Shown here: positions 45,334 through 54,937 of the stretch, piece by piece | How the letters are laid out: each line of letters starts with the position of its first letter | How positions within the stretch are numbered: the stretch's first letter is position 1 | DNA from: Cognatishimia activa | Lineage (GTDB): Bacteria; Pseudomonadota; Alphaproteobacteria; Rhodobacterales; Rhodobacteraceae | Assembly: GCF_001458335.1 (NCBI RefSeq) | Contig: NZ_CYTO01000002.1 | Location: 1-64,000, forward strand | DNA: 64,000 nucleotides | Direction: 5' to 3' | Position numbers and translations under genes: made by a program | Notes under the pieces: model-generated | The model's database searches: none | What the model was told of the DNA's origin: nothing | What the model saw: the letters and a program-made list of their open reading frames with translations, nothing else

Positions 45334-46701
45334 ATGAAACATTTCATTTGTGGGTGTGCGGTGGTTTTATTGGCGGCTTGCCAGGCTGACCCAGAGAAGA
45401 GGGTTGCGGTCGAAACCAGTGCAGCAGGCTATGAGTTTGCGCACCTGCCGATCTTTGAAAAAGACGTGACCGATGTCACGCTCCAGATTGCGTGGCCGAC
45501 GGATTTCGCATGGCGCTCTGATGTGAATCCGTTTGTGCCCTATGTCGCATCCCAAGCGATCCTTAGCGAAGGCGCTGCTGGGCTGAATGCACAAGAGCTC
45601 ATGGAAGCTTTTAATGACAAAAACGCGTTTGGCCGCCTTCATATCCAGACCGACCATGTGATTGGCGAGCTGTCGTTTCCGATTGAGCATTTGGACTTTG
45701 TCCAATCGGTGGCCAAGGAGGTGCTTGTTGATCCAAAATACACAGAGAACTGGCTAGAGCGCGTAAAAGATCAGGTGGGCAGCAACAATCGGAATGCGGC
45801 CAAAAAAGAGCAGTGGAATCTATGGTCTGCCGTTCGGATCGCGGTACTGGGAGATAGCCCGCTTTATAATGCACTTACCTTGCCAGAACCGGATTTAGCG
45901 TCTGAAGTGGGCCGCGAAGACGTGCTCGACTGGCACAAAACCTACCTGACCAAAGCACCGGTTGCGATCTCTATCGCCGGGCGCATCAGCGCTGAAGAAG
46001 CTGGCGACTTGATCGACGGGCTATTGGTCGACTTGCCCGATGCGCCTGATCTTCAGTCCACGGACACAGAAGTTAATTTCGCGCCGCTTAACGTTTATTT
46101 CGAATGGCCCGATGCGGAAAAAACGCAAGTTGGGATGTTGAGCGCGCTCCCTGCGCTGACGGAGCGCAAGGATCATCTGGATCTCATCGCTCTGAACACG
46201 CTTTCGCGTGCACAGGGTCCAATGATGGAAGCGATCCGCACTGAATTGCGTGCGGCTTACGGCGTGTTTGCCGGTGCCCAAAACTATCATCGTGACGGAC
46301 GGTTTGCCTATATCTACGCAGAAGTGGAGGGCGACAAGCTCGCTCAATCAATTGACGTCATGCGCAGCACTTATGAAGACTTCAGAACAGCAGAGACCAT
46401 CGAAGCTGTCAGCGAAGTGAGCAGCGATATCGCGGCGCGGGTTAAGGAACGTTCTGAGTTCGTCGATGTGGCCGCCCAGACCATGCTTCAGTCCATGTTG
46501 GATGGGTTTGATCCTAATCGCGTGGAAACCCTTGCCGATGAATTCGCTGGGGCGACCGAAGCGGCGGTGCGTGAACAATTGCAGACCGGTTTCGCGGCAG
46601 GGGACGACTTGATAGTGATTGCAATTGGCCCGGATCGCTCGGCGTGGCCGGGGGCGTGTGTCATCACTTCGTTAGAAGAGGTGCTGTCCTGTCCGCGTTG
46701 A
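45334..46701 (+). CDS. M16-like lipoprotein without zinc motif
   Basis: This 455-residue protein has a lipoprotein signal with LLAAC (Cys near residue 16). The rest is like M16 peptidases, but the HxxEH position is absent, with LSEGAAGLNAQELMEAF where the zinc helix would be. Such catalytically dead partners pair with an active M16 subunit, as in mitochondrial processing peptidase. ATG 45334 (GAGGGA upstream) is preferred to TTG 45322. Confidence 0.8.
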   Translation: MKHFICGCAVVLLAACQADPEKRVAVETSAAGYEFAHLPIFEKDVTDVTLQIAWPTDFAWRSDVNPFVPYVASQAILSEGAAGLNAQELMEAFNDKNAFGRLHIQTDHVIGELSFPIEHLDFVQSVAKEVLVDPKYTENWLERVKDQVGSNNRNAAKKEQWNLWSAVRIAVLGDSPLYNALTLPEPDLASEVGREDVLDWHKTYLTKAPVAISIAGRISAEEAGDLIDGLLVDLPDAPDLQSTDTEVNFAPLNVYFEWPDAEKTQVGMLSALPALTERKDHLDLIALNTLSRAQGPMMEAIRTELRAAYGVFAGAQNYHRDGRFAYIYAEVEGDKLAQSIDVMRSTYEDFRTAETIEAVSEVSSDIAARVKERSEFVDVAAQTMLQSMLDGFDPNRVETLADEFAGATEAAVREQLQTGFAAGDDLIVIAIGPDRSAWPGACVITSLEEVLSCPR

Positions 46702-46720
46702 ACCACCGCGTCTAAAAACA

Positions 46721-46752
46721 AAAACGCCCGCCAAATTGGCGGGCGTTTTTTT
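46721..46752. terminator. Bidirectional intrinsic terminator
   Basis: A 14-bp stem (46721-46734 with 46737-46750) flanked by A-rich and T-rich runs lies between the convergent M16 and valS genes. Confidence 0.9.
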
Positions 46753-46766
46753 GGTTCGCTTTGCGC

Positions 46767-49700
46767 CTAGCTGATTTCAGCAACCCGCCCGAGCGCGGCC
46801 TTCAGCTTGGCCTCTTCCTCCTCGCGTGCGGCGAGGGTGGCTTTGGCCTCGGTCACAACCTCTTCCGGGGCGGAGGCCACGAATTTCGGGTTGTTCAAAC
46901 GGCCACGCAGACCGCCCAGTTCCTTCGCCAGTTTGCCAAGATTCTTTTCAAGGCGGGCTTTCTCGGCTGCGACATCGATCACGCCCGCCAGAGGCAGGCC
47001 GAATGTTGCGCCGTCTACAGCGACGGTCGCGCAGCCTTTCGGGAACGCGTCGACCTTCTCTAGGCTTTCCAGACGCGCCAGTTTGAAGATCAAAGCTTGG
47101 TTCGCGCTGAAGGCCGCATCATTCAGATCAGTGATCTGGGTGGCAACCATCGGAATCTTGGCGCCGGCCGGGACGTTCATCTGTGCACGGGTCGACCGCA
47201 CGGCTTCGATGGTCTGGATGACCCAGTTCATCTCGCGGTCGGCATCCGCATTCACCAGCTCTGCGCCATAGGTTGGCCAAGCTTCATGGACTAGCATCCC
47301 ATCGCGCGTTGCGGTTTGCCCCCAAAGCTCTTCAGTAATGAAGGGCATGATTGGGTGCAGCAGGATCATACATTGATCGAGCACCCAACCCATAGTCGCG
47401 CGGGTTTCGGCCTTGATGGCTTCATCTTCCGAGGACAGGAGCGGCTTTGCAAATTCCACATACCAGTCGCAGACCTTGCCCCAAGTGAAGGCATAAAGCG
47501 CGTTTGCGGCGTCATTGAAGCGGAAGCTATCCAACGCTGCATCCACGGTTTCGCGGGTCTGAGCAACTTCGCCGATGATCCATTGGTTCACGGTTGCGGT
47601 CGCGTTTGGCACCTCGCGAGACGGCGCACCGTTCGCGTAAACGTCATTCATCTCGGCAAAGCGCACGGCGTTCCAGATTTTGGTGCCGAAGTTGCGGTAG
47701 CCTTCGATGCGTTTCATGTCGAGTTTCAGCACGCCGCCCAAAGCCGCCATTGCGGCTGAGCTGAAGCGTAGCGCGTCGGCACCGTATTCGTCGATGATGT
47801 CCAGCGGGTCCATGACGTTGCCGGTGGACTTTGACATCTTCTTGCCTTTGGCGTCGCGGACGAGGCCGTGCAGATAGACGGTGTCAAACGGGATCTGATC
47901 CACGACCGCCAGCTGCATCATCATCATGCGAGCTACCCAGAAGAAGAGGATGTCCTGACCGGTGATCAGCGTGGAAGTTGGGAAATACTTTTGCATTTCC
48001 TCGGTGTCTTCAGGCCAGCCGAGAGTGCCGATGGGCCAGAGGCCGGAGGAGAACCAAGTGTCGAGGACGTCTGGATCGCGGTAGAGACCTAGGCGCGTAT
48101 CGTCACTCTTTGCTTCGAACAGACTTGCGACTTCTTCGAAGTCCCCTGTGTAGAATTGCTCGCCCGAAGCAATATCAAAGTTATTGCCATCTGAACCTGC
48201 ATAGTATGCGAGGGCTTTTTCTGACACTTCTTCAAAGCTTGAACCGCAGAACGCAACAGGATCGCCAGAGTAATCAAGCTCGACCGCCTTCAAGCCGCCT
48301 TTGTCCTTGTCAGACACCCGCTTAAGTTCTGGACCGTACCAAACTGGAATCTGGTGCCCCCACCAAAGCTGACGAGAGATACACCATGGCTCGATGTTCT
48401 CCAGCCAGTGGTAATAGGTTTTCTCGCCGCTTTCCGGCAGGATTTTCACATCGCCATTGCGCACTGCGTCCAGCGCCGGACCAACGATCTTGTCGGTTTC
48501 CACGAACCACTGGTCCGTCAGCATTGGCTCGATCACCACTTTGGAGCGGTCGCCGAACGGCTGCATGATCGGTTTGTTTTCAACGAACGGCACGGTTTCG
48601 GTCACTTCAGACTCGTTGCCGTCTTCATCTTTAACCGTTTTGGTCTCAGAGATCATCACCGCGAGGCCTTCGGATGTGATCTGATCGACCACAAGTTTCC
48701 GCGCTTCAAAGCGATCAAGGCCGCGAATGTCGTCCGGCACGAGGTTGATGGCGTCCACTTCGTTTTCAGTGAACTCCGCGCCTTTGGCATGGGCCTGCGC
48801 TTTGCCAGCTTCTTCTGCGTATGGCGCGCCATCGGCACGCATCGCGCCTTTGGTGTCCATCAGGCGGTACATCGGAATGCCGCCACGCTTTGCGACTTGA
48901 TAGTCGTTAAAGTCATGCGCGCCGGTGATCTTCACTGCACCAGAGCCAAAGTCCTTGTCTGGGTATTCATCGGTGATGATCGGGATCAGACGACGGTGCT
49001 CTTTCGGACCAACTGGGATTTCACAAAGCTTACCAACGATGGGCGCGTAACGTTCATCAGACGGGTGAACCGCAACAGCGCCATCACCCAGCATGGTTTC
49101 TGGGCGGGTGGTTGCGATAGAAATGTAGTCGCGTTCCTCCTCAAGGATCACGTTCCCGTCTTCGTCTTTTTCGATGTAGGTGTAGGGCACACCATCCGCG
49201 AGCGGGTATTTGAAGTGCCACATGTGGCCGGGGGTTTCGATGTTTTCCACTTCGAGGTCAGAAATCGCGGTTTCAAAATGTGGGTCCCAGTTCACCAGAC
49301 GCTTGCCGCGATAGATGAGGCCCTTGTTGTACATCTCAACAAAAACTTTGATGACCGCATCGTGGAAATTGCCGCCTGCTTCATCTTCAGGTGCACCCGG
49401 CGCACCAGACATGGTGAAGGCCGTGCGAGAGAAATCAGCAGACGCGCCAAGGCGTTTCAGCTGGTTGATGATGGTACCGCCGGATTTGCCTTTCCACTCC
49501 CAGACTTTCTCTAGGAAAGCGTCACGGCCCAGTTCGGCGCGGGATGGCTGTTGGGTCTTAGCCAGCTCGCGCTCGACAACCATCTGCGTTGCGATGCCCG
49601 CGTGGTCGGTGCCCGGCTGCCACAGCGTGTCAAACCCCTGCATCCGCTTCCAGCGCATCAGGATGTCTTGCAGCGTGTTGTTAAACGCGTGGCCAATGTG

Positions 49701-49856
49701 CAAAACACCGGTGACGTTTGGCGGCGGGATCATGATGCAATAGGTGGAGGCACCTGGCTTTGCGTTTGCCCCTGCGGTAAAGCAACCAGCCTGTTCCCAA
49801 GCGTCAAAGAGGCGGCTTTCGGCCTCGGCTGCGTTGAATGTCTTTTCCATCGCCAT
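46767..49856 (-). CDS. valS: Valyl-tRNA synthetase
   Basis: This class I synthetase is 1029 residues long. HIGH appears as [10 protein letters not shown] near residue 51, the editing domain covers about 200-400, KMSKS appears as [10 protein letters not shown] in the middle, and WFSSGLWP precedes it. The C-terminal end has a coiled-coil arm ([20 protein letters not shown]). I chose the ATG at 49856, which has AGGA 8 nt upstream, over an earlier one. It charges tRNA-Val. Confidence 0.96.
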   Translation of the reverse strand: MAMEKTFNAAEAESRLFDAWEQAGCFTAGANAKPGASTYCIMIPPPNVTGVLHIGHAFNNTLQDILMRWKRMQGFDTLWQPGTDHAGIATQMVVERELAKTQQPSRAELGRDAFLEKVWEWKGKSGGTIINQLKRLGASADFSRTAFTMSGAPGAPEDEAGGNFHDAVIKVFVEMYNKGLIYRGKRLVNWDPHFETAISDLEVENIETPGHMWHFKYPLADGVPYTYIEKDEDGNVILEEERDYISIATTRPETMLGDGAVAVHPSDERYAPIVGKLCEIPVGPKEHRRLIPIITDEYPDKDFGSGAVKITGAHDFNDYQVAKRGGIPMYRLMDTKGAMRADGAPYAEEAGKAQAHAKGAEFTENEVDAINLVPDDIRGLDRFEARKLVVDQITSEGLAVMISETKTVKDEDGNESEVTETVPFVENKPIMQPFGDRSKVVIEPMLTDQWFVETDKIVGPALDAVRNGDVKILPESGEKTYYHWLENIEPWCISRQLWWGHQIPVWYGPELKRVSDKDKGGLKAVELDYSGDPVAFCGSSFEEVSEKALAYYAGSDGNNFDIASGEQFYTGDFEEVASLFEAKSDDTRLGLYRDPDVLDTWFSSGLWPIGTLGWPEDTEEMQKYFPTSTLITGQDILFFWVARMMMMQLAVVDQIPFDTVYLHGLVRDAKGKKMSKSTGNVMDPLDIIDEYGADALRFSSAAMAALGGVLKLDMKRIEGYRNFGTKIWNAVRFAEMNDVYANGAPSREVPNATATVNQWIIGEVAQTRETVDAALDSFRFNDAANALYAFTWGKVCDWYVEFAKPLLSSEDEAIKAETRATMGWVLDQCMILLHPIMPFITEELWGQTATRDGMLVHEAWPTYGAELVNADADREMNWVIQTIEAVRSTRAQMNVPAGAKIPMVATQITDLNDAAFSANQALIFKLARLESLEKVDAFPKGCATVAVDGATFGLPLAGVIDVAAEKARLEKNLGKLAKELGGLRGRLNNPKFVASAPEEVVTEAKATLAAREEEEAKLKAALGRVAEIS

Positions 49857-49998
49857 CTGCGTCATCCTGCGTGCGGTCAAATCGAGTTCCAGCGAGGTTT
49901 ATCGAATGGGGACGGGGAGGGAAAGATGGTGTTTGTGACTTATCGATATTGCTGTCCACTAAAGGCAGGTTCTGTGGCGACCTTGGAGCCTCCGGCGG

Positions 49999-50020
49999 GA
50001 GTATTTTCGCAAAGGTGAAT
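49999..50020 (+). repeat. Intergenic repeat copy 1 (GAGTATTTT type)
   Basis: These 22 nt match 57042-57063 at 21 positions. Both copies lie between genes and directly behind coding regions. I recognise this as a widespread short intergenic repeat of Rhodobacteraceae, from memory and not from a search. Confidence 0.6.
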
Positions 50021-50027
50021 AAAGGGG

Positions 50028-50105
50028 TCAGACAATCGGGACCAGCGGTACACCGCAAGCGGTCAGGGTTGCGAGCAGGGCAATGAGAACAATGATGCGC
50101 GGCAT
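50028..50105 (-). CDS. Tiny lipoprotein (25 residues)
   Basis: Reading down the minus strand gives a 25-residue peptide that starts MPRIIVLIALLATLTACG and ends VPIV, followed by TGA. The LTAC box is a clean lipobox with Cys17, and AAGGA lies 5 nt before the ATG. It is too short for most gene finders. The mature form would be only about nine residues, like entericidin-type or other tiny lipoproteins. It lies 170 nt upstream of valS in the opposite sense of nothing else, so it is its own unit. Function unknown. Confidence 0.6.
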   Translation of the reverse strand: MPRIIVLIALLATLTACGVPLVPIV

Positions 50106-50383
50106 GGAAATCCTTAATTTGTTGTCGGCCGCATCAAGACGACATCGCTCAGAAAAAGCAAGGAAAAGTGGCGGGCCCGCAATCGCAACCGTGGGGTTAT
50201 CTCATTCCCGAGGACCTGTATGTACAGGTGGGCGCCAGGTAAGTAGACCAGGATCTAAACAGAGCCAGCTCCCTCGGAATTGCTTAAGGCCACCGGAATG
50301 CAACCGTATCACGAGAAGGGCAGAACCCGCCACGCTCCTAATTAGGCGCGCAGCGGGTCCAGCGCAAGGGCGCTAAGGCAGCC

Positions 50384-51226
50384 TTAGTGCGTTTGAGGTG
50401 TGGGGGTTTCCCCTGAAAGATGTGATTTCAAGCTGTTTTCAAAATAAAGTTCCCAACCGCGTGTGCACACATCGAGACATTCCATTTTTTCGTTAAGCCC
50501 CTCATGGGTAAGGGAAACTTCGCTTCCAGTCGGCGTCGGAGTGATGTCCCAAATCAGGCGACTGTTGTGCCACTCGGTCGTGTCGTCAACGTTCTCAATG
50601 ATCATATTGGCATCGGTACACCGCCAAACGAGCTGGTTTTCGGAAGCGCAAGATGCTTCAAATTCAAACCTGACATGACTTTTGTTGAAGCGAATGGTGA
50701 ACCCATTCTCTTCCAGCTCAACGCGGTCGCTCCACCAAAGGTGCATTTCGTTCAAGATTGCGTTTTGGGCGGCCTCAGCGGTTGCCGGGGTTGTTATTGT
50801 CGCCGTGTAATCCTTTGGGACCGAGGCCTCATAGAGCGTATTCAAGAAACCGTGCCAGCCCTTATCAAGTGCAAGGATGAGGCCAAAGCCATCCGCCGTT
50901 TGCGGCAGACCAGTGTGACGCAGAGTGAGCGTGGTGCCGGACTGCGCATCTGCCAAATGCCATTCCACCCGTGACATATGCCCGTTCGCAGGACCAACGG
51001 TGAAATCCCAAGCCATGAAATCGGTCGGCGACATTTCTAATACTTTGCCCCAGCACAATACCTCGCCACTATCGCGTTCAGCTAGCTCGAACTCTTCACC
51101 CGGTGCGAGGTCCTTGCTCGGCGCGTTGAACCATTTTGCGATCAAGTCTGCTTTGGTCAGAAATTCCCAAACATGGCTCTTTGGCGCGGTGAGGTGAATG
51201 GTTTTTTCGATTTTGATTTCAGTCAT
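50384..51226 (-). CDS. Tandem SRPBCC (AHSA1-type) domain protein
   Basis: This 280-residue protein has two SRPBCC domains: residues 1-140, with HLTAPKSHVWEFLTKADLIA, and about 145-275, with EAAQNAILNEMHLWW and a second AHSA1-like fold. It overlaps the ArsR gene by 8 nt, the common ArsR-SRPBCC pairing, in which a small-molecule binding protein is controlled by the repressor. The ligand is unknown. Confidence 0.85.
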   Translation of the reverse strand: MTEIKIEKTIHLTAPKSHVWEFLTKADLIAKWFNAPSKDLAPGEEFELAERDSGEVLCWGKVLEMSPTDFMAWDFTVGPANGHMSRVEWHLADAQSGTTLTLRHTGLPQTADGFGLILALDKGWHGFLNTLYEASVPKDYTATITTPATAEAAQNAILNEMHLWWSDRVELEENGFTIRFNKSHVRFEFEASCASENQLVWRCTDANMIIENVDDTTEWHNSRLIWDITPTPTGSEVSLTHEGLNEKMECLDVCTRGWELYFENSLKSHLSGETPTPQTH

Positions 51227-51566
51227 TTGAAGGGCTTTCGTTTTGAGAATCGGAGGTTTCAATTGCGGCTTTCAATGCATCCAAACGTGCATCCCAGAAG
51301 GTTTCGAAAAAGCTGAGCCAATCAAAGGCAGGGCGGATCGCATCTGGGTTCAGTTGGTTTACCCGCTCGCGTCCTTTGGCAGTGACAGTGATCAGCTGAC
51401 CTTCCTCCAATATGGTCAGGTGTTTTTTCACTGCGCCACGCGTCATGTCGAATTGCTGCGCGACCTCGGCGATTGTGAGGTCGTCCTGCGAAAGCAATTT
51501 CAAAATGTCTCGCCGCGTTGGATCGGCAAGAGCGCGGAAGGTGGGTTGAAGGTCAAAGCTCATCAT
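51219..51566 (-). CDS. ArsR family winged-helix repressor
   Basis: This 115-residue protein has an ArsR winged helix with FRALADPTRRDILKLLSQ and TIAEVAQQFDMTRGAVKKHL. It lacks the metal-binding Cys pairs of the metal sensors, matching the SdpR-like group that sits with AHSA1 proteins. A tandem palindromic operator lies 15 nt upstream, so it most likely represses itself and the SRPBCC gene. Confidence 0.88.
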   Translation of the reverse strand: MMSFDLQPTFRALADPTRRDILKLLSQDDLTIAEVAQQFDMTRGAVKKHLTILEEGQLITVTAKGRERVNQLNPDAIRPAFDWLSFFETFWDARLDALKAAIETSDSQNESPSND

Positions 51567-51580
51567 CGGAACCTAATTGT

Positions 51581-51622
51581 GATACCATTTGGTGTTATAT
51601 TGATGATACCTTTTGGTGTTAC
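51581..51622. promoter_or_regulatory. Tandem palindromic operator for the ArsR regulator
   Basis: Two 18-nt units, 51581-51598 and 51605-51622, agree at 16 positions and start 24 bp apart. Each carries a dyad ACCNTTTGGT, perfect (ACCATTTGGT) in the first. They lie just upstream of the ArsR start and in front of the divergent mmcB gene, so they probably bind the ArsR dimer. Confidence 0.65.
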
Positions 51623-51660
51623 GTCAAGATTCAATTTCGCGCTTGCGTTTTGTTCATGAA

Positions 51661-52140
51661 ATGTTCACTCTCAGTGCTATGGATCAAGATCTGCAACCCG
51701 GACAACTATTGGCGCGCGGTGTCTCTCGGCACTTGCGCAGTCATGGGTTTGTTTCTGTTGAGGAATTTGTGCCGGAGCGGGGCAAGCGCGTGGATGTTAT
51801 GGCGCTGGGTCCCAAAGGTGAAATCTGGGTGATCGAATGTAAATCAAGCCGTGCGGATTTTCAGTCTGACAACAAATGGGAAGGCTATTTGGAGTGGTGC
51901 GATCGCTATTTCTGGGCGGTCGATACTGAGTTTCCCACGGACCTATTGCCAGATGAGACCGGGCTGATCATCGCTGATTCTTATGATGCTGAGATCATTC
52001 GTATGGGACCAGAAGACAAGCTGGCAGCAGCGCGGCGCAAAAAGATCATCCAGAAACTCGCGATGGATGCTGCAAGGCGATTGCAACGCTACCGAGATCC
52101 AAAGATGGCTGCGTTGCCCGACGAGGCCAGCTTACTTTGA
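51661..52140 (+). CDS. mmcB: MmcB family DNA repair protein
   Basis: This 159-residue protein has a nuclease-like core with KRVDVMALGPKGEIWVIECK, the PD-(D/E)xK pattern, and KWEGYLEWCDRYFWAV. It matches MmcB, a mitomycin-responsive repair protein of Caulobacter and relatives. ATG 51679 is an alternative start. It overlaps the next gene tail to tail by 9 nt. Confidence 0.85.
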   Translation: MFTLSAMDQDLQPGQLLARGVSRHLRSHGFVSVEEFVPERGKRVDVMALGPKGEIWVIECKSSRADFQSDNKWEGYLEWCDRYFWAVDTEFPTDLLPDETGLIIADSYDAEIIRMGPEDKLAAARRKKIIQKLAMDAARRLQRYRDPKMAALPDEASLL

Positions 52141-52320
52141 CATGTTCCGCGCAGTTGCCGCGGCAGCGCGAATTTCTTCGGCAATCTCTTCCGCTTCATC
52201 AGGATCAAAATCCATGGGAATTTCAAGCTCGCCCGCGTCGATGAAAATGCGCACAAACCCCTTATCGGTTGGCCCGATTTGCAAATTGGCTTCGATTTCG
52301 CGTTCGGTGTTGATGCCCAT
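52132..52320 (-). CDS. DUF6324 family protein
   Basis: This 62-residue protein starts MGINTEREIEANLQIGPTDK and has a C-terminal acidic helix DEAEEIAEEIRAAAA. I recognise it as a small family of Rhodobacteraceae of unknown function. A GGAGAC box precedes the start. Confidence 0.8.
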   Translation of the reverse strand: MGINTEREIEANLQIGPTDKGFVRIFIDAGELEIPMDFDPDEAEEIAEEIRAAAATARNMSK

Positions 52321-52469
52321 TGGTCTGTCTCCTTGCGTGAAATGGGCCTAGCGGTATATGCTTGTTTTGGCAAGATATAGCTCTGCTTGAGGTAAGCCCC
52401 TCAAATCGGAAAATTTCGCGATTTAGGTGCTTGCAATTGCTTGGGGGGGGCTGTAAATCGCGCTGCAGT

Positions 52470-52546
52470 GCCGCCTTAGCTCAGTAGGTTAGAGCGCCTG
52501 ATTGTGGATCAGGAGGTCCCCCGTTCGAGCCGGGGAGGTGGTACCA
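52470..52546 (+). tRNA. tRNA-His (anticodon GTG), alphaproteobacterial type
   Basis: This 77-nt gene has acceptor GCCGCCT pairing AGGTGGT, an anticodon loop TTGTGGA (anticodon GTG), a T-arm CCCCGTTCGAGCCGGGG and encoded CCA. The discriminator is A73 and no G occurs at -1. This is the unusual identity set known for alphaproteobacterial tRNA-His. Confidence 0.95.
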
Positions 52547-52650
52547 CCCTTCCTTTATATGTCAGATCCTTTCCTAGCAGCGCTTTGACTTGCCTCGTCT
52601 ATCCGAACGCTGCAATTTTGCGCTATGCTGTGTTGCCTTAAGGGAAAAAT

Positions 52651-53334
52651 ATGCCTGAATTCGTAATTCCTGCACCGAGCGTTGCGACGATTCCGACCTC
52701 TAATGGCGGCAATTTCCCGGTTCGTCGGGTCTATTGCATTGGGCGCAACTACGCGGCCCATGCGGTTGAGATGGGGCACGATCCGAGTCGCGAGCCGCCG
52801 TTCTTTTTTCAGAAAAATCCTGACAATTTAGATCCGAGCGGGCGGTTTCCTTTTCCAAAACACAGCAATGATGTGCACCATGAGGTCGAAATGCTCATCG
52901 CGCTGAAATCTGGCGGCAATGAAATTACCGTTGATGATGCGCTAGATCATGTCTGGGGCTACGCGCCATCTTTGGATATGACACGTCGCGATTTGCAGAG
53001 CGTCGCCAAAAAGGCTGGGCGACCCTGGGAGATCGGCAAAGCTTTTGAGCGTTCTGCTCCGGTGGGGGTTTTGCAGTCCGCGTCAGAGGTGGGGCACCTG
53101 AGCGAAGGGTCGATTGATTTGCATGTAAACGGCGAGCTGCGCCAAGCCGGCAATCTGAACCAGATGATCTGGAAAACGCCGGAAATGATCGCGTATCTTT
53201 CACGGTATTTCGAATTGGCCGCTGGCGACGTGATCATGAGCGGCACCCCTTCTGGCGTCGGTCCTGTTCAACCAGGAGACAAGCTGGAAGCCCGGATTAA
53301 GGGCCTTCAGCCCTTGCAGGTGACCGTCACCTAA
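52651..53334 (+). CDS. Fumarylacetoacetate hydrolase family protein
   Basis: This 227-residue protein has the FAH fold with VYCIGRNYAAHAVEMGHDP and FFFQKNPDNL near the start and the metal-binding HHEVEMLIAL (His, Glu) near residue 72. Members hydrolyse or decarboxylate C-C bonds in acylpyruvate-like acids. AAGGGAAA precedes the ATG. The substrate is not readable. Confidence 0.9.
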   Translation: MPEFVIPAPSVATIPTSNGGNFPVRRVYCIGRNYAAHAVEMGHDPSREPPFFFQKNPDNLDPSGRFPFPKHSNDVHHEVEMLIALKSGGNEITVDDALDHVWGYAPSLDMTRRDLQSVAKKAGRPWEIGKAFERSAPVGVLQSASEVGHLSEGSIDLHVNGELRQAGNLNQMIWKTPEMIAYLSRYFELAAGDVIMSGTPSGVGPVQPGDKLEARIKGLQPLQVTVT

Positions 53335-53337
53335 GGC

Positions 53338-53637
53338 TCACTCGATCTCAATTGTCTGCTTCAATTGCCCGGTCAAAGCGTCAAAAATCAGGATCTGATT
53401 GTCGGCGGTAACCACAGCATACCAAGTGTCGCCCTTCGTGAAGGCAGTGGCCTTGGAGCCATCGGGTAGGTCGACGCTTTCCGGCATCTCAGGGCCGTTC
53501 CCATAGAAACGGGTGACAAGCAGGCCGACGACCACTACAAGCCCGCCAATCATCACCACCGTCAAAACAGTGATCAGGTGGCGTAGAAACCGCAGATTGG
53601 CCGGTTCCACCGGTTCAGGAGTGTCTTGCATGCCCAT
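53338..53637 (-). CDS. DUF6476 family membrane protein
   Basis: This 99-residue protein has one membrane helix (about residues 22-43) and a periplasmic domain with GDTWYAVVTADNQILIFD. I recognise it as DUF6476, common in Rhodobacteraceae. The start at 53637 (or 53631) overlaps the 5' end of the divergent pseudouridine synthase gene by a few bases. Confidence 0.75.
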   Translation of the reverse strand: MGMQDTPEPVEPANLRFLRHLITVLTVVMIGGLVVVVGLLVTRFYGNGPEMPESVDLPDGSKATAFTKGDTWYAVVTADNQILIFDALTGQLKQTIEIE

Positions 53638-54657
53638 GACTCGTGTCGCCTTTGTGATTGCCGAGAACCCGCCTAAGCGCCTTGATAAGGCACTGGCGCG
53701 GGATGTGCCAGAAGAAGCCTCATTGTCACGCACCCGATTGGCGAAACTGCTGGAAGGTGGGCATGTGAGTGTTGGTGGTGCCGTGGTGACAGACCCAAAA
53801 GCCAAAGTTGCAGAAGGCGCTGAGGTTGTCATTGAGGTGCCTGTGGCGGACGAAAGCCATATTGGGCCGGAAGACATACCGCTTGATGTAATCTTTGAAG
53901 ACGCCGACCTGATTGTGATCAACAAACCGGCGGGCATGGTGGGGCACCCCGCGCCGGGCACGCCCAATGGCCCACTCGTGAATGCTTTGCTGCATCATTG
54001 CGGGGATAGCCTTTCTGGTGTTGGCGGCTCAAAGCGTCCCGGAATTGTGCATCGCATCGATAAGGAAACGTCAGGCCTCTTGGTTGTCGCAAAAAGCGAC
54101 CGGGCTCACCACGGTTTAGCAGCGCAGTTTGAGAAACATACGGTCGAGCGCTATTACAATGCGGTTGTCTATGGTGTTCCCGATTCCGGTGAACCACGCC
54201 TGCGTGGTGTGCGCGGTGTGAGTTTTGAACCCGGCAATATCATGAAGATCACCACCCATCTCGCGCGCCACAAAACTGATCGTCAACGACAGGCGGTGTT
54301 GTTCGAAAGGGGCCGCACGCGGTGACACGCGCGCGGATTGTGGAGCGGTTTGGGAACCCCGAAGTGGGCTCCTTGGTAGAATGCTGGCTTGAGACGGGGC
54401 GTACGCACCAGATTAGGGTACACATGACACATGCGGGGCATAGTTTGATTGGCGATCCGACCTATGGCGGACGGCGAAAACTCTCTGAAAAAGCGCTTTC
54501 AATTGCAGGAATTAACGCAGCAAAGAGCTTCCCGCGTCAGGCTCTGCATGCGGCTGTTTTGGGGTTTGAACATCCGGTGAGCGGCGAGAATCTGCGGTTT
54601 GAAGCGCCGATACCCGACGATATGGCGGCGTTGATCTCTGCGTTGCGCAACAAATAA
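53636..54657 (+). pseudogene. rluD: RluD-type pseudouridine synthase with a frameshift
   Basis: The first frame has an S4 RNA-binding domain (residues 15-75) and the catalytic core with RPGIVHRIDKETSGLLVVAK, whose Asp is the active nucleophile. It ends at 54325 after RQRQAVLFERGRTR. The second frame carries on with HAVTRARIVERFG and then CWLETGRTHQIRVHMTHAGH, ending at 54657. One base is lost near 54307-54312 in a run AAAGGGG, which favours a sequencing or slippage error. If real, the protein is truncated after the catalytic Asp but before the conserved RTHQIRVH stretch. It would modify 23S rRNA. Confidence 0.8.
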
Positions 54658-54859
54658 GTAAATTATTACAATGTTTTAATAGGTTCTTCGGGCTTCTGTG
54701 AATTTTTGCGTAAGTGATATGCATTTATGCATGCTTATTATTGTTTCCGTGCATCCGCGAATATGTCACATTCTGCACAACCCGGTGAGCGCACAGCTCT
54801 GTGACTAGCAAGTCATCGCCAATACGTTCACGGTTATTCAAGAAATTTGGACTAGCCCG

Positions 54860-54891
54860 CTTGAAAGCCCGTTAGCGCCAACCTATCTGAA
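54860..54891 (+). promoter_or_regulatory. Heat-shock sigma-32 promoter of rpoH
   Basis: CTTG at 54860-54863, an 18-nt gap and CCTATCT at 54882-54888 fit the alphaproteobacterial RpoH consensus CTTG-N17/18-CYTATNT. It lies 47 nt upstream of the rpoH start, so RpoH probably drives its own gene. Confidence 0.6.
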
Positions 54892-54937
54892 TGTTAAGCC
54901 TTTAAACATTCCTCATAAGAGGGGAAAGGGACACGAC

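Noticed and set aside
48354-49514. 386-codon ORF on the + strand opposite valS
   Set aside because: It mirrors the codon bias of valS and has no ribosome-binding site or recognisable domain.
53638-53967. N-terminal extension of the DUF6476 ORF
   Set aside because: It is the antisense of the pseudouridine synthase gene and is not needed for the family length.
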